A stretch of 64,000 bases of DNA from Vigna angularis (Eukaryota > Streptophyta > Magnoliopsida > Fabales > Fabaceae), in contig NC_068973.1 in NCBI RefSeq assembly GCF_016808095.1, positions 26,640,077-26,704,076 of the forward strand, in the 5' to 3' direction. Position numbers and translations under genes: made by a program. Shown in pieces: positions 52,486 to 64,000 of the stretch. Every line of letters begins with the position of its first letter. Position 1 is the first letter of the stretch. The notes beneath the pieces were generated by a model. That model saw only the letters and a list, made by a program, of their open reading frames with translations. It searched no databases and was not told the origin of the DNA.

Positions 52486-52700
52486 ATGCCTCACCGTCGC
52501 TCATGGCACTCGTTGCAACCCTTACTTAGCTCTCCACTCATAATCATTCTCTTCCCCATCGTCATTCTCACCATCATCTTCCTCGCTTTGCCCCTACTCT
52601 TGTCCGCTGTCACACACCTTATACGCACAGCCTTCATCAAGACCAACTAGGACTCCCTCAACACCCTCCTCGTCGTTTTTGCGGAGAGAGATATGGCAAC
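52486..52700 (+). pseudogene. Captured fragment of a plant single-helix membrane protein
   Basis: From the ATG at 52486 the frame reads MPHRRSWHSLQPLLSSPLI, then a long hydrophobic stretch (IILFPIVILTIIFLALPLLL) and ...TAFIKTN, then TAG (52648-52650), then DSLNTLLVVFA. In the plant family it resembles (proline-rich proteins with a '..SWDSLNLFLVLFA' motif) the TAG position is Trp, so the stop looks like a TGG-to-TAG change. Family recognition is tentative. No downstream exon is seen. Confidence 0.4.
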
Positions 52701-53108
52701 CACTGTTTCCTTTTACCAACAACCCCATTTGACGGGGCTTCTCTTTCTTCCCTTATTTCCATCAGAAGACGCGAAAGATTCAGTTTTTGTGGAGTTTTCA
52801 ATTGTGGGTCTGTGTTGGATTTGGTTTGTTTTTAGGTAACTGCTTGTCGCTGAGCACAGTGCAAAGACGCACGTTCGTGGTTTGCGAGGTTGCCCCGAAG
52901 AAAAGGTGGACTCCGCTGTGAAGAGAGCTCGCCAAATGAATTTACTTGTATTGCCAAATGAATCAACACCAACATCTTTAGTGATATCTACAACACGATT
53001 TGGATCGCCAAATGAATTTACTTGTATGACTTGATTCCCATTGTAAAGAACATCAAAGTGAACATGTGTAAAAAGGTAATAGTTTTGTCCTCCTCCACCA
53101 GGAGTCCA

Positions 53109-55678
53109 TGTAACACCCTAATATTTTAAAGGGTATTACTGATAGTAGAGACTAAATTAATTTTATATCTTCTATAAACAATCAAACTTTATTTCTTCCA
53201 AAGTACAATACCAAACTTACAAACTTCAAACAATATAGTCTTCACCACTTAACATAAATTAAAAATTTCAACTTATAAGTTTTACACAACATAATTTTTC
53301 CAATACAAATTTATTCTTTTTACAAAATATCCCCGAAAGTTTTCCCCCGCATCTCTCTCATCTTTAAGCTTTTTCAATCGCATCTGCAACATTATCTATT
53401 CACATATAACATGAGTTATATGATCATAGCACAAACAAATAAGGGTAAGCCAACCATATCATATAAATCATTAAACTTATAATAAAATATTTCAATCATG
53501 TATTTCTGCAATTGATAAAATATCATTATCCCGATGTCATTAATTCATCATTATCAAAATCATCTTCCTCATTTTCATAAACCTTACAATTGTACCATGC
53601 TTACTCACGAAGCCTTATGGTCAGACCGCTCTCTGCCTGCTTCCTTAAGCCGCACTTGTATACTATGTCTTACTTTCTGAAGCCTTATGGTCAGACCTCT
53701 CTCTGCCTACTTCTATAAAACTTATGAACCATATATTTATGTCAAAGCCTTATGGTCAGACCACTTTCTGCCTGCTTTCATAAACCTCAGATGTTACTTT
53801 GCTCATATCAAGCTCTCATGGTATAAACCGAACATACTACTCCCCGTAGTAAACATCATTTCATAAGCAATGATTTCTTATATCCACTCCAACATTTCAT
53901 CAAATCAACATTTCATACCCTCTTATCCACTCCAACATTTCATCAAATCAATAATTCCTAACCTCTTATCCACATAACTCAATCATGTTCATTCTCTAAT
54001 AATAATTTGACAATAACCTATTTTGGTGTCAATAAATTAAACATATTGCCAAATATCATACTTCATATTATAAACTCATTTTGACCATGACGAGTATAAC
54101 TCAACATTTTCTCACCAATCAAAGATCATAGATCAGCCAAAACACTTCAACATATCTTAGCAACTACATATTAAAGTCTGAGCTCAATGTAACGATAAAT
54201 GAAATATATATGAAGTTTTTACCATGATAACTTTATGCATCTACAATCAACTTGTTTTATTTTATTTTCATCCTAGTAGGGATCTTTCTTTACCCCAATT
54301 GGTCACCGGAGAGGACCCAGATGTCTGAACGCATCAAACTCACCTTCGACGCCAGCACATATGACTAGTCACAACTGACTGGACCAGGCCAGGGCTGCTC
54401 TATGATCAGGGATGTGCCAACTCAGGTTTTTAAGATTCCTCTATCCTACCAACAAAGGGAGGCCCTCAATAATTAACAATTTATTTATTTAAATTATCTA
54501 CCTTGTTCTCTTATGCTCTAAATCTAAAATGCCTAATTTTAATATTTTTACTTCCTCTCACAACAACCTCAAACAGTATCTGTACATCTATTTAATACCC
54601 ATATACAAGCTATTACAGAACTCTTACTCCAGACCTTCCAACAAGATCAATTTCAGCCAACAAACTCATTCAAAACAGATTAAATTCATCACATCACAAC
54701 ATGTACAATTTAACAGTTTCAGTTATAACACCCAATATAATAAAAGTCATAAAACAGTTTCACAAGAGAACACCAGTTCAACATTCGTATGTATATAAAT
54801 TCATACAAAAATAATTAGCTCCCATTACCATCAAAATAATATTAATATAAAAATTCAGGGGAAACAAGAAGTTGAATCTGGCAGAGCCGGTTAGACAACT
54901 TCTCATCCTTCCAGAAATACAATATAAATAATAAATCAAAGGTGTGGGGAAACAAGAAGTTGAATCTGGCAGAGCCGGTTAGACAACTTCTCGTCCTTCC
55001 AAAAATACAATATAAAGATATAAGAAACAACCAAAGCTTTGGGGAAACAAGAAGTTGAATCTGGCAGAGCCGGTTAGACAACTTCTCGTCCTTCCAAAAA
55101 TACAATATAAAGATATAAGAAACAACCAAAGCTTTGGGGAAACAAGAAGTTGAATCTGGCAGAGCCGGTTAGACAACTTCTCGTCCTTCCAAAAATACAA
55201 AAGAAACAAATAAATGTTCTCATTCAAAATTCAAGACCATACAGCAACAAAATACTACATATTCAAGATTTAAGATTAGAGAAAAGCAAAGTATAAGAGT
55301 GGCTTCCCTTACCTCTATTACAGACTTAATCTCCTCGCTCTCTGAAAACTTCCATAATATCCCCTTTGAAATTAGAAATTCTTCCAACTCTCTTCTCTCA
55401 ACATTTTTCTAAGTTCTTTGGTGTAAATTTTCAGCCTCCCCCCTTGGCTATTTATAGTAAAAAAAATTTACTATTCATTTTTTTTATTCATTTTACTATT
55501 ACAAAAATAATTTTTTATTTGCAAATTGGTGAATTCTGATCTCAAAGCTACGTGTAACACTTATCCTTTCCAAAAATAATTTTTTTTTACTATTCACAAT
55601 TTACTATTCACTATTTATTTTTTTATTTATTTTTTTTTATCTAGTATCTAACTTACAAATATTTTCAAGGATCTTACA
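53109..55678. mobile_element. Solo LTR inserted in the TM9SF fragment
   Basis: It runs TGTAACACCC...GATCTTACA, 2570 bp, with a perfect 5-bp duplication GTCCA at 53104-53108 and 55679-55683. Removing it joins the TM9SF reading frame pieces. Inside are three spaced copies of GCCTTATGGTCAGACC (53610-53780) and a four-unit tandem repeat at 54858-55200. No gag-pol frames are seen. The transcriptional orientation is not certain, because both ends read TGTAA.A.CC inward. Confidence 0.8.
54858..55200. repeat. 88-95 bp tandem repeat, four units, each with an inverted repeat
   Basis: The units start GGGGAAACAAGAAGTTG at 54858, 54946, 55041 and 55136 (periods 88, 95, 95). Each holds AGAAGTTG and, 21 bases later, CAACTTCT, a perfect 8-bp inverted pair that could form a stem, with CTGGC.AGAG.CCGG inside the loop. 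Long minus frames over it are repeat artefacts. Confidence 0.9.
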
Positions 55679-56913
55679 GTCCACGTATCTTCTTATAGTT
55701 TTCCAATGAACCCCCAGAATGGAAGATCATCCAGGTAAAATTGGAAGTAAGATTCACGGTCTATAGCGCGCTTAAAGAAGCCAATTTCATCAACTGTAAG
55801 CTTCTTTGGGCACAAGGTCTCATCAATCTTGTCCTCTCTAAACTTAAACTCATACAAAGCATTTCTCAAACGGTCACCATTGAGAACTTCCCCTAGGAAC
55901 TCTCTTTTTGACAATTGGGAGTGTGAAAAACATAACCTTTTTATAATCCAAGTTGTTCAAATTTCCAATCTAATGATCATTTGATCCCATTTTTCAACAC
56001 CACGAGATTAAAAATTTAACCTTTAACCTAAGACCAAGAGTGACTAACCTGAGGCGCAAAATGGAAAATCATATATAATTCATAGGTCTCACTGCCACAA
56101 AAGAATTGTGTAAACAAAAATTCAGTGAACACAAACTTGAAAAAAAAGTAATGAGGGAAAGAAAGAAACATGGGGTTGTTGAAGGGACCCACTTTGTTGA
56201 CAAACAATTGGACAAGTTCTCCAACATTGTAAAAGTGATCGGAGGGTGAAGATGAAGAGAATTGTAGAGTGACGTAGAGAAGAAGGAGAATGAGGAGGTG
56301 CTTTTCAGCCATAAATGCAGGTGATGAAGAAGTTGAAGCCAGATGCAAGTCAATCTGAGATAAAAACGCGTACCAAGAAGGTGAAAGCTCTCTGTTATTT
56401 AAAAGGACTTGTTTTGGTTAGGGTTATGTTTCAATTGAAAGGTTTGAATATTTTAGATTATATTGGAGAACTTGCATTTTTTTTGTTTGGCATGGAATTG
56501 ATCTTGTCTAAGAATAGTGGAGTTAGTTTCATGTTTGTTTATTTAAAAATGTCTAAACTATAGAATTTCAATTTACTTGATTGAGTGTTACCAAGAGAGG
56601 ATGAAGGAGACGATGGTGCAAGTGGTTGAGCAACCGGAAACAAGCACTTTGTCGCAGTAGAAGGTTTTGTCTTGTGCCACGTCAATCATTGATAATTTAA
56701 GTAAAAAAAATCCACGTAATATAATAGTTTTACATCAACAGATTAAGTGTGCATCACGTCAGCAAATTTTAACATCGTCTGTCAACACTTATCGAATAGG
56801 GTTAATTGGCTCAATTTTTCAAATATTTGGACTCAATTGAGACAGTTACAAATACAAAGATTCACTTGAGATTCTCATACAAATATGAGGACGATTCGAG
56901 GGTTTAAACCTGA

Positions 56914-57427
56914 AAAAAAACACATTTTATGTTCCATATGCTCATTTCTGAGTTAATATATTAATTGTAAAGATTTAAAAATTAACTAAAATTAGAATTA
57001 TTTTTTAAAATAAAGTTTGAATATTTAATTATTAAAATATAAATTCATAAATAAAAAATTATTTAGTCAAAACTTATTTGATAAAGATCATTATTTTTCT
57101 AAAATTATTTTTTTAATTTTAATTTTATTCTTTTTAAGAATATGACCAAATTATTTGAAGTTTAAAGTTTATTATAAAAGTTTTGGTGTAGAGCATAATA
57201 ATTATATTCTATAAAAAAAATTATCAAGTTCATCTTTTATCATTCGTTTGAGATATTTAGAAGTTTTATGTGTTTTTTTAAAAATCGCATAAAATTTAAA
57301 AAAGATTTGAGGTGAATCTTTATTCTTTTAAGAACTTTAGAGAATATTAAAATCGTTGGTATAAGTTTTTTTCATATAAAGGTATTGTATTAAATATAAA
57401 TGGAGACGTTTAGAACTTAAATAAAAG
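56914..57427. other. AT-rich spacer
   Basis: Very A/T-rich, no gene or repeat border recognised. Confidence 0.5.
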
Positions 57428-58683
57428 GTTTAATAGTCTATTTTATCCTCAGTTTTGCTCCATTGTGTCAATTAGGTCCCTGGTTTAAAAGAAGTGTCTA
57501 GTTGGTCCTTAGTAATTTTTGTGTCAACATCGTCCCTTCCATTAAAAAGAAATCAGAGTTAATAGTACGATGATATGACAATACATAGTGGTAATGTGTC
57601 ATTTTAATGTTATCTGTGGTGACGTGGTAAGCGATTAAAGGTTGAGGTGGATACTACACATGACAGCCCCTTCTCCCACCCAAAATTAGGGTTTTGATGG
57701 AGAGGGGAAACTGCTTACTCCTGCCGTGAAGAAAGGTTGCTCGCGATTCTTGGCCATAGATGGAAGCGCGAGTTGCTCGTTGCTAGTGGATCACGATTAG
57801 GGTCTTGAACTGTTTTAGGGTTTCTAATTTCTTCTACAGGTTGCAATCTGGCGCGATGAAGGATTCATGGTGTTGGTTTAAGAGAATTGCCATGGCTGCG
57901 CGAGGAAAGCTTCTAGATACGAAGGGGATGAACATGGTTTCGTGATTCTGTTTTGGATGCATATTGGGTTTGCATTCTTTGTATTTCCCTTTGTAGGTTG
58001 AAGGTGCGACGAAGGCGGTTGCGGCAGCGTCGTGCTCGTGATGGATGACGGTTTGAATGGAGATCGTGATTAGGGTTCACTTGTGTCGCACCACAATGGT
58101 GGTTCAGACTAGTATGGACGAAGGTCGCGATGTTGATGGAGGCGTGTTGCGAGGTAATGGTGGCGCTAGGAAAAGCTTCTGGGTCTCGCAATGGTGGCGG
58201 TGCGAATTGGGATGGTGCGAGGGTTGTCTGATCTACACAAATTGGGAGTTCGAAAATTGGGAATTTTTCTGGGTTTTTCTGGGTCTTAATCGCGAGGAAG
58301 AAGATGATGTTGTTGGTGGTGATTTGGGTTGCGCGAGATTGATGATGGAGGGTAGGTTCGAACCTGGTTGTGCGATTTTTGGCATGGTGGTGACGACACG
58401 ACATGGTTCATGGTGGTCGATGGGTTTCACAGTATAAGTGGTTGCAGGTTCTTGTGTTGAGTGGCGTGATTCTTACGGCGGCGATGGCCTGAAGTGGGCT
58501 TTACAGCACGACAACGTTGGTGATGCTTCACGGTGGCAATGGCACGAGGTAATGACAGTGGTGAAGTCGCACTTGGGTTCGCGATCTTGCAGGGAGAGGC
58601 GCTTTGGTGCGAAGCGAGTTCCATGGTTGATGCGTCAATGGAGGAGATAATGACCATGGTGAGGACGAATTCTGGGTTTTCTC

Positions 58684-60045
58684 TGTTGGTATCGCAATCG
58701 GTATCATCGAGTCGCGCAGCGGAAAGCAAGTTCGGTCAACTTTTAAAAAAAATGGTTCCTTTAATTTTCTTATAAACGTTTTATCAAACAATTGATGTGT
58801 AGAAAATGTAAAGAGTATAGGGACTAGAAAAATCACACAAATGACTTTTATCCTAGTTCGAATCAAAAGATTCTACGTCCAATCGTTAATCACTATGAAT
58901 AGTGATTAACCTTTTTCACTAAAATAGTTTCACAGTTTGTACAGATTACAACATAGTGAATGGAGATTAAGAAACGAGAACACCTTTAGTTAGACAAACG
59001 AACAAAATAATCTTCCTTCGACAAACGAACCGGAAGCAGCTTCCTTCGACAAACGAACCGGAAGTAAGAAACAGTCAGCCAACTTGAAGAGATCAGCTCC
59101 GACCTTTGACACACAAAGCGCGAGCTTCTCCTATTCACAAGACTTGGCAAGAGCAAGAACTAGCACTTGAGAACTTCCTCATACTGCACTATATTCTCAA
59201 AATTGCAAAGTTACTTTTGAAGGATTTGAAAGAGAGTGTATATATAGCCTACTGGTCTGAAACTGAAATGACATATTTCAACTGCCAGTGATAATCGATT
59301 ATTGTAAGTGATAATCGATTATCTGCGAGACTTGGAACAGTTTGAATATTTACTCTTCAAACTAGTCGGCTTCAGTTCTTCAACTCCTTCTATCGTTCGG
59401 CTTGAGTCCTGATCGCCTTCTGTCGTTCGGCTTGAGTCCTTATCATTTTTTTTGTTCGACTTGGTTTCTTACAGCTTTCTAGCGTTCGGTTTGATTCCTC
59501 ACTGCCTTCCATCGTTCGGTGATAACTGCTCGGTCTCGGTCATACCTCACGTGGTCTAAGTCATGCCCTCTATCGCACGGTCCGAATTGCTCGATCCTGA
59601 TTGCTCGTGTCCTGATTGCTCAATCCCTATTACTTAGTCCTGACTGCTTGGTCTTTGTCATCGTTTGTTAGTGACCATTCGGTCTTGAACTATGTTCAGC
59701 CAGAGTTTGTCATGTGTTCGACCTTCATTTATTATACGTCGTTCGGTTTGCATTTGTGTTCGGCCTTCAACTATTTGTGACCGTTCAGTCTCAGTCATGC
59801 CTCTACTCGGTTGCCAGGTTCAATTCTTTCTACCACCACTTCACCGTCCAACCGCTCGGTCTCGTTCATGCTCCGTTTGGTCTTGGTCATGCCTTCTACC
59901 GTTCGGTCTTAACTGCTCGGTCCTGGTATCTTCTGTTATACAAAAATGCTTTTAAACTTCATACAACAGGGGTCTTCATATTCTTCACTTTGTAACATCA
60001 TCAAAATCATTATTTTCAAGACATCAATGCTCCTCATTGGTAACA
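58684..60045 (-). mobile_element. Solo LTR, third copy of the 21.5-kb LTR family
   Basis: On the minus strand it runs TGTTACCAATGAGGAGC...GATACCAACA, 1362 bp, with a perfect 5-bp duplication TTCTC (58679-58683 and 60046-60050). It shares with the 21.5-kb copies the TTGATGATG start block, two ATAATCGATTAT palindromes (near 59288 and 59313), GTGATTAACGATTGGACGTAG, GATTCGAACTAGG and CCGCTGCGCGACTC near the end. Unlike them it has extra DNA at about 59370-59940 made of degenerate GTTCGGT/CGGTCT words, a low-complexity expansion or insertion. Confidence 0.75.
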
Positions 60046-60085
60046 TTCTCTGCCTCTAATTTCTGCATTGATCTGTGGTGATGTT

Positions 60086-63000
60086 TGTAACACCCCTAAC
60101 TGAGTGTCACTAGAAAATAACAAAATCCAAAATTTACGCCAAATTTTTTTTATATTTAAAAATAACATCACGGAAACAAAACCTCAAAAGTTAAGCGTCT
60201 TACAACATAAAGTTCAAACCTTACAAATATCAATTCTTTTATTCAAAAACATAAAATAACTTTAAACGCGATAAATTTCCAATATCTATTCCCATATCTC
60301 TTGTCATGCTACTCCATCCCTGCCTTATCTGCAACGCCGTCTACGCCCGTACAGGTACGATCATCGCAGGTGGAACCACAACCATAAAAGGAAAGGGTGA
60401 GTAACTAAGAACATAACATAACATATAATTTCAATATTCAAAACGTCATAACAGGGACTATCCTAGTCATAACCTTACAATACATCACATTATTCAACTC
60501 ATAACCCAGATCATCACCACCCAGACTATCATAGTCATAACATCACAATACATCACGGTATTCGAAATAATGACTCAGATCATTCTCACAAGCTTCTGTT
60601 GTTTCCTTTAATTTTTTCGTACGAAACCTATTTCGCAAAACAGGGCGATTCGAGCCGTCTTCCATCGCATCTTCGGACCTATCTCCCGACTCCTCATGGA
60701 ATTACGAGTAAAAACTTCGGTTAGGTGCACCCACCGAGCACTATACTCACACAATCCGAAGTCATTGGGCAAGACATCCAACCCTCTCTAATCCTCGCGC
60801 ACGAGGAAAGGGTGACACTCGAATCTCAGTCTCCGCAGAGACTCAACACACTATCGTATCGCAATACGAACACCATCAATTCGACAAAAATTATAAGGAA
60901 ATGAGAGAACGCTTGTTCTCACAACTTCACCATCACAACGATACATAAATCACCATCATATACAAAGTCAATCAAATTCATTAACCAACAATTAATTAAA
61001 AATTCACAAATAATTAAATAACTTAATTTAATTATTTTTCCTACTGTTGCACCCCCATGAAATTACTAATTTCACACTTTCATAAACTATAATAACATTT
61101 CTAGTGCACCCCACTTTTTACTAAATTCCCAACACCAAAGAAAACACCTAATTCCAATACACTCCCTTTTTACTCTAAACACACTCCCTTCTATATCTAC
61201 CTTTTCAAGTGGGCCCCAAGGCCATTAAATTACATTTTCTCTCACTTCCAAGGTAGGTCCCACTTTAAGTCCGTCATTTCTCACCAAACTCTATCTTTCT
61301 CTCTCCCTTTCTCTTTACTTTTTACGTAACCCTTCTTCACACACCTAAATACTACAATTTTCATTTCACTATTCTCTCTCTTCCATTAAATGCTCACAGC
61401 CCTACCTCTCTTAACTCACTCTTTTATTTTGTTTATTCCCAACAACATTGACTACCCTTTTCTTCTCACTTTACGTAAAATACATCTCACACCTACACTC
61501 TTCTCCCTCCTTCTTTAATTGTCACGGTCCCACACCTCATTCCCATGCATTCTTTCATTTTGTTTTTCTATTCACTCCCTCTACAATTTAAGTAGCAACA
61601 CACACACTCACCTACATTCCCTCTTTTCCCTTTTGACTTTTCAAACACACCTTACTTCTCCTCATTGTTTACGTCAACTACCTCCTTCCTCTCTTTTCTA
61701 ATTTTTTTTATAACATTCCAAGTCAACTCCAAGAATCTACTCCATTCCTTTCTTTCTCAACTCCCACCCCAAGACTCTCGTTACTTCTCCTACTTCTCCT
61801 TGGTGATTTGTAATGTGCCCATCTCCACCTTCCACTTCCATTCTTCTATTTTCATGTTCTTCTTCCCCCAAGTCCCCAAACTTCCATTCCCCTCACTGTT
61901 TTCATCCAAAACCGTGACCTCTTCACTACCTTCCTTCCTTCTCTTATCTTTTTACCACAAAACTAAACCACCGCCCTAAACCTACTTTGAAGAACTCTCT
62001 CTAAGTCCTCTCCTCTCCTTCTTACTTACTCAAACCAACAACCTTCACTCCTTGATTGAAGCCCAACCACACATACACCACTCACCAACACTCAATAGGT
62101 CCAGCCTTTCTCTCCCAACAATGGAAGAGGACTCTTACTTCCCTCCTACCCACACTCTTGATCAAAGAGTGTAGATAAGTGTTCCCCAATATTTTTCAAT
62201 CATGCAAAGTAAAAAGGAATGCAATACATCATACAATACAACATGGTTTAAGTGTACCCATAATAGATATTCATAAATATACACATTCCAATGTACCCCA
62301 AAGCATGTATACCCTTTCACAATCAAACTTTTCATAAAGCAAACATGCATAACCCATGGTATATCCTTTTACTACATCATTTCGTAAATACACATGTATA
62401 CCCAAAAATATACTCATGCAACACTGACATATTCCAACCATGAACATGGATAGCCATTCTCCATACCAACCACACGTGAACTTGGCACAAAAGAAGAATG
62501 CATGCAAATTATTTTAACATAACCTTCTACCCATCATATACCATATTATATCCCAAGTTAAACCCCTTACCTCTAGTTCCAAGCAAACTTCCAAAGTCCT
62601 TAGGTTTCCTCCCTTCAATAGACTTCAAGCCCTTCTCTTCTCTAGGTTTCTCTTCAAGTTACGTCCCAAGCTCAAAACTAGGGTGACTCTTTTCTTCTCT
62701 CTCACCAACTTGGTTGCTCTCCAAAAGTGACTCTCCAACTCACGGTTCTCTCTCTCTCTTTTCCACTCTCCAAGTGTTTGTTTTTCAACCCTATTAACTT
62801 AAACTTACTTAAGTAGAAACTAACTCTAAACCTCACTAACCCTTCACTAACCACTAAAGGTTACTCTCAAGGACACCCTACACCACTAACTTCAGATTCT
62901 CATTCCTAACTCCTCGTTATCCCAATAACCTCACATTAATTGTGATAAGTAGTAGTGTTAAAGTGCCTCCATAATATTAATTTAGGTAGCCTACAACTCT

Positions 63001-63740
63001 TATTAAATGGGTAACCTCCCAAGGAATTCAAAGGTCACTTATAATCTTTCCAAAGCTAAGAGAAAGTGTGCCTAACACCTATGCAAAGTAGAAAATACAC
63101 TACCTTGTAACCTTTCACGTAACCAACATAAAGGCATCACCATTTCCCTAGCTTTTCTCTCTCCAACCATCCAAATTCACATCTAATAAAATAAAGTAAA
63201 GCAAAGCAAAAGAACCAAGAAGGTAGGAATATTACCGTGTAACTACAACCCCAAAAATTCAATTTTTCTCTTTCCAAAGTAATAAAATATTAATACCCCA
63301 CATACATTTTCTCTTTCCTTGTAAAAGTAAGAAAACTAAAATAAATAAGGCTTTGGAAAGCCATTCACGTTGTTGCATGCCAATTCTTCATGGCCAACCA
63401 CATTTAGTTCCCTCTTTCTTACCTCAATGTGGGACCCACATGCCAAGGTGGAACTTAAAAAGAGCTAGGAGCCTTTTTGTCTTAGGAGGGCTTGGTCTTG
63501 AGACCAAGCACACTCACAGCAACCACTAGACCAGGCTTCATCCACAGATATAATAGCGCAAACAATTATACTTAAATACTCTTTCAACCTTTTTCGAAAA
63601 TTAATATAAAACCAATATTAATTTAATTTTCTTCCCTTGCTTAAATATTTCTCAACATTGTTTCACATCACGATTTATTATTTAATACCATAAAATAAAA
63701 TACTTAAAGTAAGAAATCATTTTATTTATAGGGTCTTACA
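60086..63740. mobile_element. Large solo LTR (3.66 kb)
   Basis: It runs TGTAACACCCC...GGGTCTTACA with a perfect 5-bp duplication ATGTT (60081-60085 and 63741-63745). There is no gag, protease or reverse transcriptase frame. The interior is C/T-rich on the plus strand (61250-62130), which keeps some short frames open without meaning. A 9-bp inverted pair GCTTGGTCT/AGACCAAGC sits at 63490-63509. The size and ends fit a gypsy-type LTR. The lineage and orientation are not determined. Confidence 0.7.
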
Positions 63741-64000
63741 ATGTTGATGGCGGAAGGTTGTATCACAGCGGCTGACAGTTCGTTGCGGCTTTCCGGCATT
63801 GACAGTGTGGGTGGCAGCGACAGAGTTGGATAAGGTTTGGACTTCACTGTTACGGCACGACAAGGTGGTGGTGGCGGATAGGGTTTGGTTCACAGTAGAG
63901 GAATTAGGGTTTCTACTATTTGGGGAAGGCAAATCTGACATGGCAAGAGGGATTAGGTGGCCCAAAAATTAAAAAAAGATTTGAAATGGAACTGCCATAT

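Larger units (their letters stand above)
52931..56348 (-). pseudogene. TM9SF (EMP70/TMN) gene fragment, disrupted by an LTR
   Basis: The minus-strand pieces are in order. At 56312-56170 there is a signal-peptide-like start (MAEKHLLILLLLYV), then HFYNVGELVQLFVNKVGPFN, matching the 'Y..GD.V.LY.NKVGPF.NP' start of transmembrane-nine proteins. At 56097-56055 is SETYELYMIFHFAPQ. At 55914-55693 are REFLGEVLNGDRL, FREDK and YFQFYLDDLPFWGFIGKL, followed by a stop. After the LTR the frame resumes at 53108 with TPGGGGQNYYLFTHVHFDVL, then YNGNQVIQVNSFGDPNRVVDI. TM9SF proteins act in Golgi/endosomal sorting, but only the lumenal N-terminal part is here and none of the nine helices remain. Stops, truncation and the insertion make it non-functional. 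Confidence 0.75.
52192..56873. mobile_element. Pack-MULE-like composite with two captured gene fragments
   Basis: Inverted ends: the left (52192-52370) reads ATCTCAAGTGGGTCCTCG, then TTGAGTCCAAATATTTGAAAAA in pieces, and GTTGATGTG. The right (about 56690-56873) reads the same landmarks on the minus strand. The right end may continue to about 56913 (GGGTTTAAACC). No 9-bp duplication was found, so the outer borders are uncertain and the left end may be truncated. Inside are a plus-strand membrane-protein fragment, a minus-strand TM9SF fragment and a solo LTR (53109-55678) inserted later. There is no transposase. Confidence 0.6.
57428..64000. mobile_element. Left part of a MULE-like composite, running off the window
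   Basis: It starts GGTTTAATAGTCTATTTT, then TCAATTAGGTCCCTGG and AGTTGGTCCTTAG, the kind of terminal repeat seen in legume MULEs. A GC-rich interior of unknown origin follows (57660-58683), then two solo LTRs (58684-60045 and 60086-63740), then GC-rich DNA again at 63746-63940. Deleting both LTRs with their duplications leaves one continuous GC-rich stretch. The opposite terminus is not in the window. The plus frame at 58057-58437 (126 codons) is rich in G/T-driven Trp/Gly/Val and shows no domain. Confidence 0.4.

Noticed and set aside
54842..55227. Minus frames of 82-95 codons
   Set aside because: They only read through the tandem repeat array.
58057..58437. 126-codon plus frame as a gene
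   Set aside because: No recognisable domain, G/T-driven composition, and located in transposon cargo without splice or promoter support.
61519..61979. Plus frames of 60-104 codons with many Ser/Phe/Leu
   Set aside because: C/T-rich low-complexity sequence inside a solo LTR.
63525..63545. miR166-like word GACCAGGCTTCAT on the plus strand
   Set aside because: Only 13 bases match, the flanks differ from miR166, no star arm is present nearby, and it lies inside a solo LTR.

Overview
The window is nuclear DNA of a flowering plant. The evidence is spliceosomal genes with GT-AG introns, a plant HD-Zip I factor, a plastid-targeted pyridoxal reductase, a MIR166 hairpin, and stacked LTR retrotransposon, CACTA, Mutator-like and Harbinger-like remnants. 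The LTR families and gene fragments look like a legume, possibly Phaseolus or Vigna; that is an inference from memory, not a search result.

Well-supported genes are few. They are a single-exon seven-helix membrane protein (minus, 12.8-13.8 kb), a MIR166 precursor (minus, 29.8-30.0 kb), an HD-Zip I gene of the HB7/HB12 type (plus, 42.9-43.7 kb), tRNA-Leu(UAG) (plus, 45.06 kb), pyridoxal reductase PLR1 in nine coding exons (plus, 45.3-48.6 kb), and ubiquitin-L40 fusion in five exons (minus, 49.5-51.7 kb). The 42.8-51.8 kb stretch is the gene island. PLR1 and the ubiquitin-L40 gene converge, and the tRNA lies 141 bp upstream of the PLR1 start codon. These genes are functionally unrelated and no plant gene cluster is apparent.

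Most of the rest is layered mobile DNA. From 0-10 kb there are gypsy-type LTRs, a gag remnant and a solo LTR (6247-9873) split by a TTA-flanked element that carries a broken IWS1-like first exon. From 15-25 kb there is a decayed CACTA transposase and a CACTA-ended element that swallowed one solo LTR, which was itself hit by a second solo LTR of the same family. At 26.3-27.4 kb is a Mutator-like element with 154-bp inverted ends and a perfect 9-bp target duplication. From 32.7-36.5 kb are LTR pieces and minisatellites. At 39.35 kb is a Tourist-like MITE. From 52.2-56.9 kb is a Pack-MULE-like composite holding two unrelated gene fragments and a solo LTR. From 57.4 kb to the end is another composite containing two solo LTRs with perfect 5-bp duplications.

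The insertion borders, target duplications and exon joins were read by eye. Family names come from recognised motifs. No alignment, folding or database search was run.
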